Shown here: positions 34,701 to 46,432 of the stretch, piece after piece | Numbering within the stretch: position 1 is the stretch's first letter | Layout of the letters: each line of letters begins with the position of its first letter | Origin: Tetranychus cinnabarinus | Taxonomy: Eukaryota; Arthropoda; Arachnida; Trombidiformes; Tetranychidae | Assembly (NCBI GenBank): GCA_022266195.1 | Contig: WHVY01000001.1 | Location: 1,736,001-1,800,000, forward strand | Length of the DNA stretch: 64,000 bases | Direction of reading: 5' to 3' | Position numbers and translations under genes: made by a program | The notes under the pieces: generated by a model | What the model was told of the DNA's origin: nothing | The model's input: the letters and a program-made list of their open reading frames with translations, nothing else | Database searches by the model: none

Positions 34701-37700
34701 ACTGCAAGATTAATGGTTGTTGATGGCTATTAAAGATGATGACAATTGTGGCTAAAAAATGGCAAATCAACGTACAATTGACAATATTTTTCCTCAATCA
34801 ACAATAAACCTAAAAATGTGTTCAATTCAAGGTTCAGGTTTCAAATGTAACTTTTGATTATCACTTTATTAGCTATTGAATCAGGCCAGGGTTTTCATTT
34901 TCATGGGCTATTCTTGATTCAATCTTTATTTAAAATTTACTTGCAATGTCAAATGATAACAAGAGAATCAATTTTTCATTGATAAATATATCAATTGTTG
35001 CTGTTATTATAACTGTCAATTGATTAATAGAAAGTGAATTTGTTTCCTTCACAGTCTCATTGTGATACAATATGAACAATGTATGCTCATGAATTATGTC
35101 ACAATGATTACCAGAATTGTATGTTGACAATATTAATGTTTACATGGACAAGATTTTTGATTTAATTTAAAAAGCAGACAAACAATAATCATTCACAATG
35201 ACAATCAACTATGTCAATGATTATGCAAATATCAACTGTTTCAATTTGATCCAATTTAAAAGGCAATTTGAATGTAAAAACAAATGTTTTTACAATTGTT
35301 GGAACAATTTAATCTGGTGAAACCTTTTCAAGTTGTATCTTTTGCCATCTTAAACAAGGTAAGTAAACAAGTGATTAGGTTAATTATGGTTGATTAACTT
35401 GCTCATTGTGACAAACAAAATGGGTAAGATTAAGAATGACTTTGGTAAGGTTTGCTTTTTGCCTTTCAAAATAAAAATCAATGTTCAACTAGGAAATGCA
35501 TAATTTTATTTCTGGTTCAAAGAGATGGACCTTTTTTTGGTTATTTCAAGCAATGCCAATTATTAATTGTACTAATTATATCTTGCTTCACACATTTATC
35601 TATTATTTATGTTGACAATTAATAGATTGTTGAAGGATTCCCGTGAGATATTATAAGATAATCAGGAAAGTTGAAAAAGCAGTTAATGTTTTAATGGATT
35701 CAATGATAATGGTTATTATTATATTTTCTCGCTCTCCATACCAATAATATTATTATATTATAAATGGTATAAAATGATGGATATCTTTTCATGTTTATAC
35801 ACACAGTTGATAAAACCATGGAAACGATGGAATCATGAAGACGCATGGAAACTTCAGATGTATGTTAACAGGCAAATCGATTTGTGATGTTAAACATCAT
35901 CTTTTTGTCTTCCTTTTTCCTTCTTTCTTTTCCTTTTGTCTCTGTCTTTTTTGTCACCCTTTTGAAGAGAAGTAAAGTTAACATTGAAGACAAAGATGAT
36001 TCTCATGGTGATCAGGAGGTGGTGGAGGAGGAAGACGAGGAGGAAGACGAGGAAGTCAATGAAACAAGGTTTAATGAAACCAATGGATTCTGTTTAAGCT
36101 TTCATTGAATGTCAATTTTTTGTTTACAATTGATTGCAACAATTTAGCTTTCACTTGGCTTTAGTCTATTCAATTGAAAATCTGGTTCAAAATGTCAATC
36201 ATTTTTGGGTAAAATTGCACCTTAATATCGACCATTTTACTGGTTATTTTGGTTTAAACCAAAAGATTGTTACTATCGATCGATGATAATTATTGGTGTA
36301 TTTAGTAAAACACTTAATATTTGCTTAAAAAGTACCATTAGGTATGATTTAACAAGACCCAATGTTTAGGCCTTTGTGATGGACCCTTTGTTTTGGTTAT
36401 TGATTTTTGCATTTTTTTGTATGATTTTCAGCTACATAAAGGTTGAATCTATTGTTGGTATTTTTGACAAATAACATTGTGAATCTATGAGCAATTATCT
36501 TCATCCTCTTCATGTTCACCATGCTCATTATCATGAAATACAGTTCATCAAATAGAACTGAGTAGAAGAGAGAAAGAGTTGAAAGGAAAAAAGATGAAGA
36601 GAGGTAAAAAGTAAGGTTTAAGGGAAAGGGAAAAAGGTCAATGCTCGATCACTTAAAGTCTATTTACCTGCTTTTTTCTTACTAGAAGACAGATATTCTG
36701 AACATTCTTCCGGATTCAGGGAAACTAGAGATAGAAAGAGAGGAAAAAAAGAAAGAGACTCTGGATTTTCTGTGAACCAGCAAAATGTAAACAAATACCA
36801 ACAAATAGGTTGAGATTAAGCAGCAAAAAATAATTAAATGTTTGTTTTTGTTTCCTCCACTGCACCAATTTATAACCCAAAATTTGATCCATTTATTTAC
36901 TTGACCTTAAAGGTCACATCTAGATTAATATAGATTATGTTAATTATTATTACATGATGATTAAGACGTAACAATTCAGTGTTATAAACACATAAGACTC
37001 AGGCATGATGTTAACATCAATTTGGGTTTAAAATTTTGATTCAAGTCTTAACGATGTTTCAACCATCATTACAAATCAGGATAAGTCAATGGTTTGCTAT
37101 CTAATGAAGTAAATTGTAATGATTGTTAATGTTAATTATCAAGGTTTGATGATGACAATTTAGAATTGTCTTTTGTTAATATTTTTGTTTCATTAAAAAT
37201 ATTGTTGTTGTTGTTGAAGGAAGAAGCCAAAATAATGTAAATGTTTTCATATTTAAAAAGATGTTTTGAGTTCTCAGTTAATGAAGAGGATAAAGATGCA
37301 GATGAAGATGAGGATGAAGATAAGGCAAGATAAACAAGATGATCATTATGATGATTATGGTTAAGAAGGAGGAAGAAAGAATAGAATAGAAAACGAAGCT
37401 GAGAAAGAAAAGAATGAAACTGTTTCCGGAAGAAAACGAAAGAAACGAAAGTCGAACTTAAGGGTTCATCAACCTTTTCGTCCATCGATCAAATACGTTT
37501 TTGGTACAGTTTCAAAGAGGAAGATAGAGAGAGAGAGAGAGAGAGATGATAAAAAAAGATAACGAGTCTACGAAGTCTCAATGTCCCAATATCTTCTTAT
37601 TCCTTCTCTTTTCATCTTTTTCTGTCGACATTTTTTCTGCTTCTCATGAGATTGTGTTTGTACACAAATTAGACTAAACTCATGTTACAGATTACTTTGT

Positions 37701-40051
37701 AAAATGATGACAATAATGATGAGAAGAAGAAAAAAATCCATGGAAAAAGAATGGAGAAGAAATTCGTAGATTCCATCTGATTCTTTACCTTTCCATTTGT
37801 TTAGCTTTGCTTTCGTTGTAACAGGAAAAGAGTCCAGATGATTATTTGTGTTACTCTTTTCCTTCTCTGTCTTCTTTATCATCATCATCGTCGTCATCAT
37901 CAACATCATCCTTTATGTCCTTGGTATGTTTCAAATCTCACTTTGAATCTCTTTTTTTCCAATTGAACGCAGACTCGGAATGAACTTATGATGATAACTA
38001 TTATTCCAGAGTTCTGTGAGCGATCCTTGAACTTGGTTCCAGCCTTAGTTCCTGGTTTCTCTCATAGATCATTGACCTGAGAGTTCGAAGCTTTTACATT
38101 GGCAAGAAAATTCGTAACGAAAAAGAAAGAAAGAAGAAAACAAGGAAAAAAATAGCTAAATAATGATGATGATCGATCAATATTAACACAGATATATATA
38201 AATTTACTCATTTTCCTATTTCAATCCTTTTCCTGAATCATCTTACCATGTTTTTTACAATTAACATTACAATTAAAGTTACCAAATCATTTTACTCGAT
38301 CTTTCTTCTCCTCTTTTTTTCTGGTCAAGATCTGGTTAAGTTAAAGCTGCCTGGGTTTGTATTGTTTCAACTTGTTTCTGATTGTAAGATACAAATAATA
38401 CAATGATGATGATGATGTTGGTGAAGATAAGGATGATTTTTTCATGAGTTTGCTTTTTCTTTCCTCTTCTTGTTTAACTTGTCTTTCCCTGATTTTACAG
38501 AATATTCTGGAAGTTCAAACGTAAATTCTGATGCAATTGTATACTATTATTAGTATGGTTTGAAAAGTCATCATCATCATTATCATAGCACTGAATAGTT
38601 ATTGTTTCCTTAACCTTTTTACTTGCAATATTTCAATGTAATATCCAAATCTTACATTGGTAATAAGCAGTAGTAATCATTAATTTGGTTTTGATTGAGT
38701 GAACCGACAAGGTAACTTCAATTGAATGTATAATTGCTATAGATGAACAGCAACACAGCCTTTCCAAATGGCTAACCGAGTTCATTTATAAATTCAAAAT
38801 GATCCTCTTTGAAGCGTAGGAAGTAAACATGAGCGTGGATTGTTTCCGGATTGATGGGTTGGACAGGTCTAATGGCCACCATTACAATCGTAAAATATGA
38901 ATCCAATCAATTATGATCAACAAAGGCGAGTCAATCCAATTAATCGGCGATTCTTCTGGTTTTAACCTAAACGTTTGATCCTTGCTTGTTATCCAAATTG
39001 CACCAAAAGAACGATCCATTTTTGTATAGCCAAACTAATCCGTATTATCTTTATGAGTTGCTGGTCCAAATCTGTAGCAAAATCAGTTGTAAAAAAGAAA
39101 CAATTAGAAATTAATAATTAACAAGGTTAAATCAATAAGGTTTCATGATAAGACTAACCTTAATGTAATCAAACATGTGGTTATAAATACCTGTACAAAC
39201 AAACAGGGAAACAGGAAAAGTAGAGAGACTATGTCAATGTTAACCATTTGTATTTATAACTGATTGTTAGTGAAAATATTTGTTAACATAAACCAATTGA
39301 TTAAATATGATTTTAGTAAACCATTAACTGTACATCGATGAAATGGTAAACAATGTGCATAAAGGAAAGGTTAGGTTAACCCGCGCATTTCAAACAAGCA
39401 ACATTTACATTTAAGTTGAGGTCATCAGTGACATTTCATCTTTTACTCTTGATATTATAATTATGATAGTGAAATACAATCAAGTCTCAATTAAGTGTGG
39501 AAAATGATGATAATGATGGTGATGATGATCTATCAAATGAGGCTTAATTAGTTGTAGATAATGATACTGCAGTGACAACAATACAGCAATAAAAAAGGTA
39601 TAATGGGAAGAAACTAAATTGTTGGACTCTTTTTTAATGATTTAAAGGTGTAAATCCAAACGATTTGTAGTCTCTTTTTCAGTTGCTGTTGGTCCAGAAA
39701 ATGAAATCTTTTGTGTCTTGTAAGCAATCAACATTGTTGAACCATAATTTTGGAATCCATTGTTACCAAGAGAGTAAAATATCGGCAATGAGGCCACTAG
39801 TCATAAAAAAACTTGCGATCAATTTGAACATTTGATTTGTAAAAAGATTGACTCTAAAATTATCACTGAGCTTTTCACCATTTACATTTTAAAAATAACT
39901 TTAATCAATAGATCTTTTTATGGGATTCATGGGATAACATCAAAATGAAACACTTATATTTAAATCTGTTATTGATTTAGCAAGAAAAGATAATTTGGTT
40001 TAAGGTTCGCTCCATTACAGATTTACTGATTTGTGTATCAAAAATTATGGT
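25722..40051. other. Gene-poor stretch of about 14 kb
   Basis: No gene can be supported. It is AT-rich with scattered CT-rich runs (28551-28621), GA-rich runs (36570-36770, 37525-37546) and GAT-triplet runs. An ATCGAT-rich inverted repeat lies at 26691-26863. Short ORFs at 27030-27445, 30308-30559, 35887-36108 and 37132-37485 were examined and not accepted. Distal enhancers or non-coding transcripts could lie here but are not visible. Confidence 0.5.
26691..26863. repeat. ATCGAT-rich imperfect inverted repeat
   Basis: About seven ATCGAT hexamers, with related AACGAT and ATCGTC units, fall within 173 bp. The outer ends are complementary: TTGAAATGATCATCGAT on the left against TTGAAATGAATCGAT read on the opposite strand at the right. 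It could be a foldback element, a decayed MITE or a cluster of self-complementary protein sites. No target duplication was found. Confidence 0.6.
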
Positions 40052-41535
40052 TCATCGTCTTTTGTGAAAAATAATTGTACCAAGAGTCAGGAGAAGCTGT
40101 AAATTGAATATGAAGTGATTAACTTATTGATTGAACTCATTTTGCAGGACAGCTTACAGTTGCTGATGATATTCCTACGAGGAAAATACATGATCGTTGA
40201 AATTTAAACTGTTCAATTGATAGGCCCAAGAGCAAATCTAAAGAAAATATTTTACTGTTTAATATTGAAAACATTTTGAATGCATGGAAGTGGCTGCTTT
40301 ACCTTAATGAAAGGACAGATACAAATAGACTGCTTATCAATCCAGAAGCATCAGGATCATCCGCAAAACTGGTTAAACTATGCAATATAATTACGGTTAT
40401 AAAAGTTAATAATCAACCACAAAAAACTGTTAAACTCGAAACTTACTCTTTCGAATTGCTTGAGTGAATGTAGCTACATAACCAATGCCAATAAACATTT
40501 GACAAATAACGACCAAAGTAACAGAGCTGATTGTTTTTGAGTATAAAAGTTATTATTATGAGCATCATGAAACCTCCAAACTAGAAGTTGGCCAAACAAA
40601 AAAAAACAACTTTTTTACTGATTTCGTTGTTAATATTTAAACTACTGATATCCCACCTCATGCAAAAAACCACCAGCAAGTGGTCCAATAATCGTTCCAA
40701 CTGAAAAACACATCTCCAAAAGTCCCTGAGCAGATATAACAATATACAATAATATCTTACTTCTAGACCAATGTAGACTCAACAATAATATTCAACATAA
40801 TCAATATATTGCACTAGTTAGGCACTTACAAACACTTGAGATATGTGATCAGCAAAAAAGGTCGGCACTGCAGCAAAGACGCAAGAATACAAAGCAGCCA
40901 TTCCAATGGACCCGAAAATTCGAACTAAGCCACACAAAACGACAAACGGTGTTCCATAAGGAGCCCATACTAACGCTCTAAATATTAAAGTGTTCATTGA
41001 TACAATCTGTTGTAAATGGATCAAGTTTCTAGTTACCCGAAAAATATGACTCCAATGGTGCCCATAACTGATCCAACCAACATAATTAATCTTATGTCTA
41101 GTTTTGGCAGCTTTAAAGGTAGCAATACAATACAATTTGAAACCTTAAATTAAAGACAAACTTGATTGCTGTATTGTCATAACTTACCAATATTCCAACA
41201 ATTGGAGATAAAACGATTGAAACAATTTCTTGAATTGATATTAAAAATCCATAGACGAATGGCGTTAGTCCCTTTGATTGGGCCTGTAAAAAACGACTTT
41301 TAATGTTTCTTCTTCGACTGATTGTTTTCAACAAAAGATCACCTCTTTAGGGAAGAAAGGAGCCAAACATGAGTTTGCACTGCCAACAATGATATTTAAA
41401 TACGCAAAATAGCTATAATTGTAATCTTTTTTGGCCAATTTGGCACTTTTTTTCGTTATTTCCGTCAATACTATTATATACTGGCATTTTAAACATATCA
41501 TGTTCAAGTTTCTCTTGATTTTCATCATTCGTCAT
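40052..41535 (-). pseudogene. Decayed duplicate of the SLC18B1-like transporter gene
   Basis: It is homologous exon by exon to the intact gene at 42042-44480 and keeps its introns, so it arose by tandem duplication and not by retroposition. Exons 1-5 are recognisable. After exon 5 only the first dozen bases of exon 6 remain (about 40569-40580), joined directly to the end of intron 8, so most of exon 6 and all of exons 7 and 8 are gone. Exon 9 has lost four codons plus a further 4 bp that shift the frame, and exon 11 has internal deletions. In exon 1 the ATG matching the intact copy's start (41535) is out of frame with the first membrane segment, though an ATG at 41528 is in frame. The AATAAA after the stop in the intact copy is mutated here. 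A full transporter cannot be made. Confidence 0.85.
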
Positions 41536-42041
41536 GTTGAGTAACAGTTGAAAAAAGATTCGTTAAGCTGATTTCCTTATGAACTGATGCAGTGAAAATA
41601 ACGGAGAGTAGAAGAGGAAAATGGGATTCAATGAAGGAAACATTGTCTGATTAAATAATCTCATCAAGACGATTTTTTGAATATTTAACAAACTTGATTG
41701 CCTAATCCCTGCTTAATAGAGCTAAACAATTTGCTAAACAATTTCAATTCATTTGTTGAAATAGCGTGATCCATTTACTTCTTTTGTTTAATCTAGTTAG
41801 GAACTTAGCTCTACTAACATGAATAACAAGCGAAAGATCCATCGCTTTAAGGTTATCATCTATGAGAGACACTTAACCGATTGAGTGTATTAGTCTGAAC
41901 ATTTGATGATCAATAACTTGACAAACGACAAAGATTGAAGCCTTCAGTTGAACAAAACATATTCAAGAATGCAATTTGGTTATAAGTAGTTTTATTACAG
42001 ATTTACTGGTTTTAATGTCATAGGATACAATAAATTATGGT
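41536..42041. other. Spacer between the duplicated transporter copies
   Basis: About 500 bp holding the 3' flank of the intact copy and whatever remains of the promoter of the decayed copy. The sequence just past both stop codons is similar (ATTACAGATTTACTG in both), showing that the duplication included the 3' flank. Confidence 0.6.
41991..41996 (-). terminator. Poly(A) signal of the intact SLC18B1-like gene
   Basis: AATAAA on the minus strand, 46 bp past the stop codon. The matching position in the pseudogene reads AATGGA. Confidence 0.65.
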
Positions 42042-44480
42042 TCATCGTCTTTTGTGAAAAATAACTGTACCAAGAATTAAAAGAAGCTGTGAATTAAAGA
42101 GAAAAGATTAGATTAATTAAACTCTCTTTCGATACGAAGCTTACAGTTGCCGATGACATTCCTACGATGAAAATGCATGATTTTTGAAATGAAAAATGCT
42201 CGACCAATTGACCACCAATAATAGGCCCAAGACCAGATCTAGTTGTTTGAGTTGTAAAAAAAATAACATTGCTTTCGTTAATAAAAATTGGGGCAAAATT
42301 TTGTATGAAAAAAACTTCTTTACCCTAATGCAAAAACAGATACAAATAGACTGCTCATCAATCCAGAGACATCAGGATCATCCTTAAGGCTGGTTAAACT
42401 ATTTGGTACAATTAGATTTGAATTTAAAATTTGATTAGCAATTTGAAGATTGTCGAAACTCGAAACTTACTCTTTCTCCCGCATTCCTTGAGTAAATGTA
42501 GATACAAAGCAAAATGAAGTTCCAATACCAATAAACATTTGGCAAATAACAACCAAAGTAACAGAGCTGATTTTCAAGTATAAAAAAGTGATTGTTATAA
42601 TCATGAAAGTAATGTTTTTATAAAATTTAAGGCACTTTTAAATCTAAATGGTTATTGAAATTGAAAATACTTACGGTTTGATCGGAATCGGATACATTGG
42701 TCCAATGAAAAGGTAAGCAATGATAACAAAGGCAAGTCCAATTATACTCATGAATGTTGCATCCTTAATTTTGGGTAAAACCAAACCAACAAGCCAAGTT
42801 GAAACTCCATAGAAAAGTCCAACTACTAAGAAAATAGCGCCAACAGTTGATGATCGCAAATCAGCAAACTATAGACATGCAAATTGATTGAATTACAAAT
42901 TAAATTAGCGCCATTCTGATCTTCATCAAACCTTATCTAAAAAAGGCTTTCTGTAGACATTTTAGTTACTAATGTTAGCAGAATTCAAAAATGGAAGTGC
43001 TAAAAGTAATGTCAAGTTATGATGGATGTTTAGGTAAACTGAGTCAACTTACACTTCTTAAGTGTGGTTCAAGAGACACTTGAATAAATCCAAATACAAC
43101 ACAGACGATTAATGAAACAATGATGTTGACGGTGATTCTGAAGTTGGATAGAATACTAAGAATTCCAGCTTTGTTCTCAGTTTTGGTTGAATCTAAAATT
43201 GGTTAAAGATAACTTGATGAAACAGTCAGAAAAGTGCAAGAGTAAAATTATACCTTTCATTTCAGGGCAAATGAAAAATATCAATGGGAAAGACAAGGCC
43301 AATAGTCCACCGGCCACGAAAAAAGGAAGGCCAAAACCTCCATACTGTAAGTTGACCAAAAAAAGACAAAAGTCGTTATTTCAAATTTCATTTTCAATAA
43401 TTTCATCATATATTTCTCACCTCATACAGGAAGCCACCAGCAAGAGGTCCAATAATCATTCCAACTGAAGCACACATTTCCAAAAGTCCCTGAATTTGAA
43501 TTTAGGTAAAAAAAGGATCGATTAAATTGATTCAATATTGAACAATCAGAATATTATTAACATTGACAACATTGATAAATTTAGACACTTACAAACACTT
43601 GAGATATGTGCTCAGGAAAAAAGGTTGGAATTGCTGCAAACATACAAGCAAATATACCAGCCATTCCAATGGACCCAAACCCTCGAACCAAGCCACATGA
43701 AACGGCAAATGGTGTTCCATAAGGAGCCCATACTAACGCTCTAAAGATTTAAATGCTCATTAATACTCAACTTGTGCGATTAATAGAGCGAGTTTCTAAT
43801 TACCCAAAAAATATGACTCCAATGGTGCCCATAATTGATCCAACCAACATAATTAACCTTATTCCTAGTTTTGGCAGCTTTAAAGGTACAAATAGAAACC
43901 TTAATTTCAGACAAACTTGATTGCTGTATTTGAAAGACTTACCAAAATTCCAACAATTGGAGATAAAATAAATGTTACAAGTTCTTGAATTGATATTAAA
44001 AATCCATAAACGGATGGCGTTAATCCTTTTGACTCAGCCTGTGAAAAAAGCGAATTAAAAGGCATTTTAAGGACTGGTAGTTAAAAAGTGATGACCAAGT
44101 GATTACTTTCAGTGTCATGAATAACCGATATCACTATTAATATCAGACTAATTTCATAAGAAAATTATATAATATCATTGAATGAGCTAGAAATCTTCAC
44201 TTTCGAAACATTGTTCCATTCATGGGTCTGTCTATCACTGATTAATCTTAATATTCAATTTTCTTGATGGTTTTACCTCTTTAGGGAAGAAAGGAGCCAG
44301 ACATGAATAGGCACATCCAATGATGATATTTACATAGGCAAATGTAGCTATAATAATGTAATCTTTTCTGGTTAATTTGGCAGGTTTTCCAGTTGGTAGC
44401 TTACTGTCATAACTGTTGTTAGACACTGTCATTGTAAGCACACTGTGTCCAAGTTTTACTTGATTTTGATCACTGACCAT
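42042..44480 (-). CDS. SLC18B1-like MFS transporter, 12 exons, 438 aa
   Basis: A major-facilitator membrane transporter of the SLC18B1 type (vesicular amine/polyamine antiporter family in vertebrates); the substrate here is inferred only. Exons: 44480-44277, 44038-43943, 43877-43804, 43740-43593, 43489-43421, 43344-43254, 43192-43053, 42868-42675, 42566-42471, 42389-42324, 42238-42145, 42086-42042. All introns are GT-AG and phases agree throughout. Family marks include APFFPKEAESKG after TM1, GPLAGGFLYE (the antiporter motif C region) and GLGPIIGG late in the second half, with alternating hydrophobic segments consistent with 12 TMs. The start at 44480 was chosen over 44510 because the duplicate copy has a matching start there. 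The C-terminus is a short HKRR tail. AATAAA lies 46 bp past the stop. The length is close to human SLC18B1 (about 456). Confidence 0.85.
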
Positions 44481-44935
44481 GTTGATTAAAAGCTTTTCAA
44501 ATTTACTCAAAAAATTTGGAGACTCGGAGTATCAATAACCTATGTCAGGTCACTTAAGATGCACATTAACGTATTTAAATGACACAAACTATTCAATCTA
44601 TTTTACATTTAAATAAGTCAAGAAATTGGGTTTACTCGATATTTTAACACCTTTACAACTATTGGATTGACTGAGATTGAAAGCTGTTTTTATGGATAAA
44701 AACTCAAGGAAGAGTTAATTGGTAAATGATAGTGTATTTAGATTATTACACTTTCATATTGAAGACTTGAAGTGCCATAAATGGTTTATCGAAAGATCTG
44801 TCCATGTTTAGGTACAATGCAAGTGAACTGAAAACTAGTGTCAATCTTATCAACCATTAATATTACATTATGATAAAAATCTCTTGAAACTTGTTACAAT
44901 CGATTTACTCAATGAAATTGAAGACTGATTATGAC

Positions 44936-45105
44936 CAAGGCAAGGCAAAATCGAATGACGATTAGGTGAAATCGCATAATTTTTGGGAAATGACAGTAAT
45001 TTAAACAGATAAGCTCATCTTATCAGCCAATTATCAATACAAATACAGTCTTAAGGAAAAGATTCAACGATTCTCCTAATTTTTAATCGATTTTGCCTTG
45101 CCTTG
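44936..45105. mobile_element. Non-autonomous hAT-type MITE, 170 bp
   Basis: The element has perfect 19-bp terminal inverted repeats (CAAGGCAAGGCAAAATCGA at the left, its complement at the right). It is flanked by exact 8-bp direct repeats ATTATGAC at 44928-44935 and 45106-45113. An 8-bp duplication is the hAT superfamily hallmark, though the terminal bases differ from the common CAG start. It has no coding capacity. Undamaged ends and duplications indicate a fairly recent insertion. Confidence 0.85.
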
Positions 45106-45623
45106 ATTATGACTCTCATCATTAAACCTAACCAAACCTAATTTACATTATCACTGGTATTTGAAGGTTAGGTGCAAATAAATTGGACTGAAAGTACTGA
45201 GAGCTTAAAAGACATCGTAAAGTGTCTTAATTGTGTTCAGATGTCGTGTTAACATGTTTTGAAGCAAATTTTGTTCAATTTACCCGATTAATCCATCATC
45301 AGGCAATAGTTAGATTAAAAGAGTTGACACTAATTTTATATTTAAACCGGTTAATTGTGGTCTAATTAGTCTTTGCATGTTTCCTACAATATCCGATACT
45401 GACTCAAACAATTTAACCAATTTAACATCTAATGAGCTGTTTCTGATAGTGATCATAATCATCATTATGATTTTCATCGTGTAAACTCCTAATTTCAATG
45501 ATTAACCTTTCTTAAGGTTGTTGTCAATAACAAATATAACAGAGTAACGTATGAAAGGCGCAAAAAAAATTGAAAGCTCAACAAAAAAAGCAAATTATAC
45601 CTAAAAAAAGGTTCAATTGTTTT

Positions 45624-45776
45624 TCAAGGTTGATAACCAAAAAGTGCAACAACCAAAAATTGAACAAAATCTTTGGTTCCTTTGAAAGACGGCAAAAAAC
45701 GCTTCTCAACCCATCCATGCCAATGTTTGCTGTTTACAGATCCAAAGCGTCTAATCTTGCTGCTATTATCAGCCAT
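45624..45776 (-). CDS. Possible small protein, 50 aa, unknown
   Basis: An ATG-to-TGA ORF on the minus strand beginning MADNSSKIRRFG. Unlike the surrounding chance ORFs, its composition is balanced: a basic N-terminal half, an HWHGW motif, an EKRFLPSFKGT segment, then a short hydrophobic stretch (FVQFLVVALFGY). This resembles the layout of small mitochondrial inner-membrane subunits, but I cannot match it to one. No splice sites or poly(A) signal were tied to it, and it may be one exon of a larger gene or a chance ORF. Confidence 0.3.
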   Translation of the reverse strand: MADNSSKIRRFGSVNSKHWHGWVEKRFLPSFKGTKDFVQFLVVALFGYQP

Positions 45777-46410
45777 TAATTATAAATTGAAATGTTTATG
45801 ATTGTTAAGAAAGAAAGATATTGTTAGAGGTAAAATAGTAAAGATAGTGTAATATAAAGTCAAGTGAAAAACATCATGTTTTCCATGTTAATCATTATTA
45901 TTACCAATGATTAGCTGAGCTTTCAAACCATGTAAAGTCAAAGGGTAAATGTTAAGATGGCATAAATTGTTGTTTCAATTGTTTACAGACAATTGTAAAT
46001 ATTGAAAGCAAACAAATGGTGATGATAACATTGATTGTATAAAATGTACAAATCAACAGACTTGGTGTTTTGTAAGGCAGCAAAAGCGGGTAAAAAAACT
46101 GGTGAAGTACTTGAAAACACCTAAATATTAGGTTGTAACGCAATGTAACAGCAACAAGAGCAATACATGTGCACCAACAATCCTAATAATGGTGAACGTG
46201 ACCATGAATATGATTAAATACAGTGAGACTTGTAAATAGCCTTTGAACTGAACAGCAACAAAGTATTAAACGGTAAGAGCGTTGCACCTTAACCCAGGTA
46301 ATATTGAAAATTATTAGCAATGATAATGGTTTGTTGAATGTTAGTCAATCAAAACTCTTCCTTCTTCTCCATCCATTAACATGTTCATTGGCTTAGCCAT
46401 TTACAAGTCT

Positions 46411-46432
46411 GATGATGATGATGATGATGATG
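46411..46432. repeat. GAT triplet microsatellite
   Basis: Seven tandem GAT units. Similar shorter runs occur at 37875-37910 and 38403-38416. Confidence 0.85.

Noticed and set aside
35887..36108. ORF with a signal-like start and acidic tail
   Set aside because: The hydrophobic and acidic halves come from pyrimidine-rich and GAG/GAA-rich low-complexity DNA; no splice sites or conservation marks.
37132..37485. 117-codon minus-strand ORF rich in Ser, Phe and Asn
   Set aside because: Translation of GA-rich and GAT repeats; low-complexity protein with no family feature.
43053..43192. Possible one-base frameshift in exon 7 of the intact transporter
   Set aside because: Re-reading of the junction 43140-43141 showed the frame to be continuous, with all exon phases agreeing.
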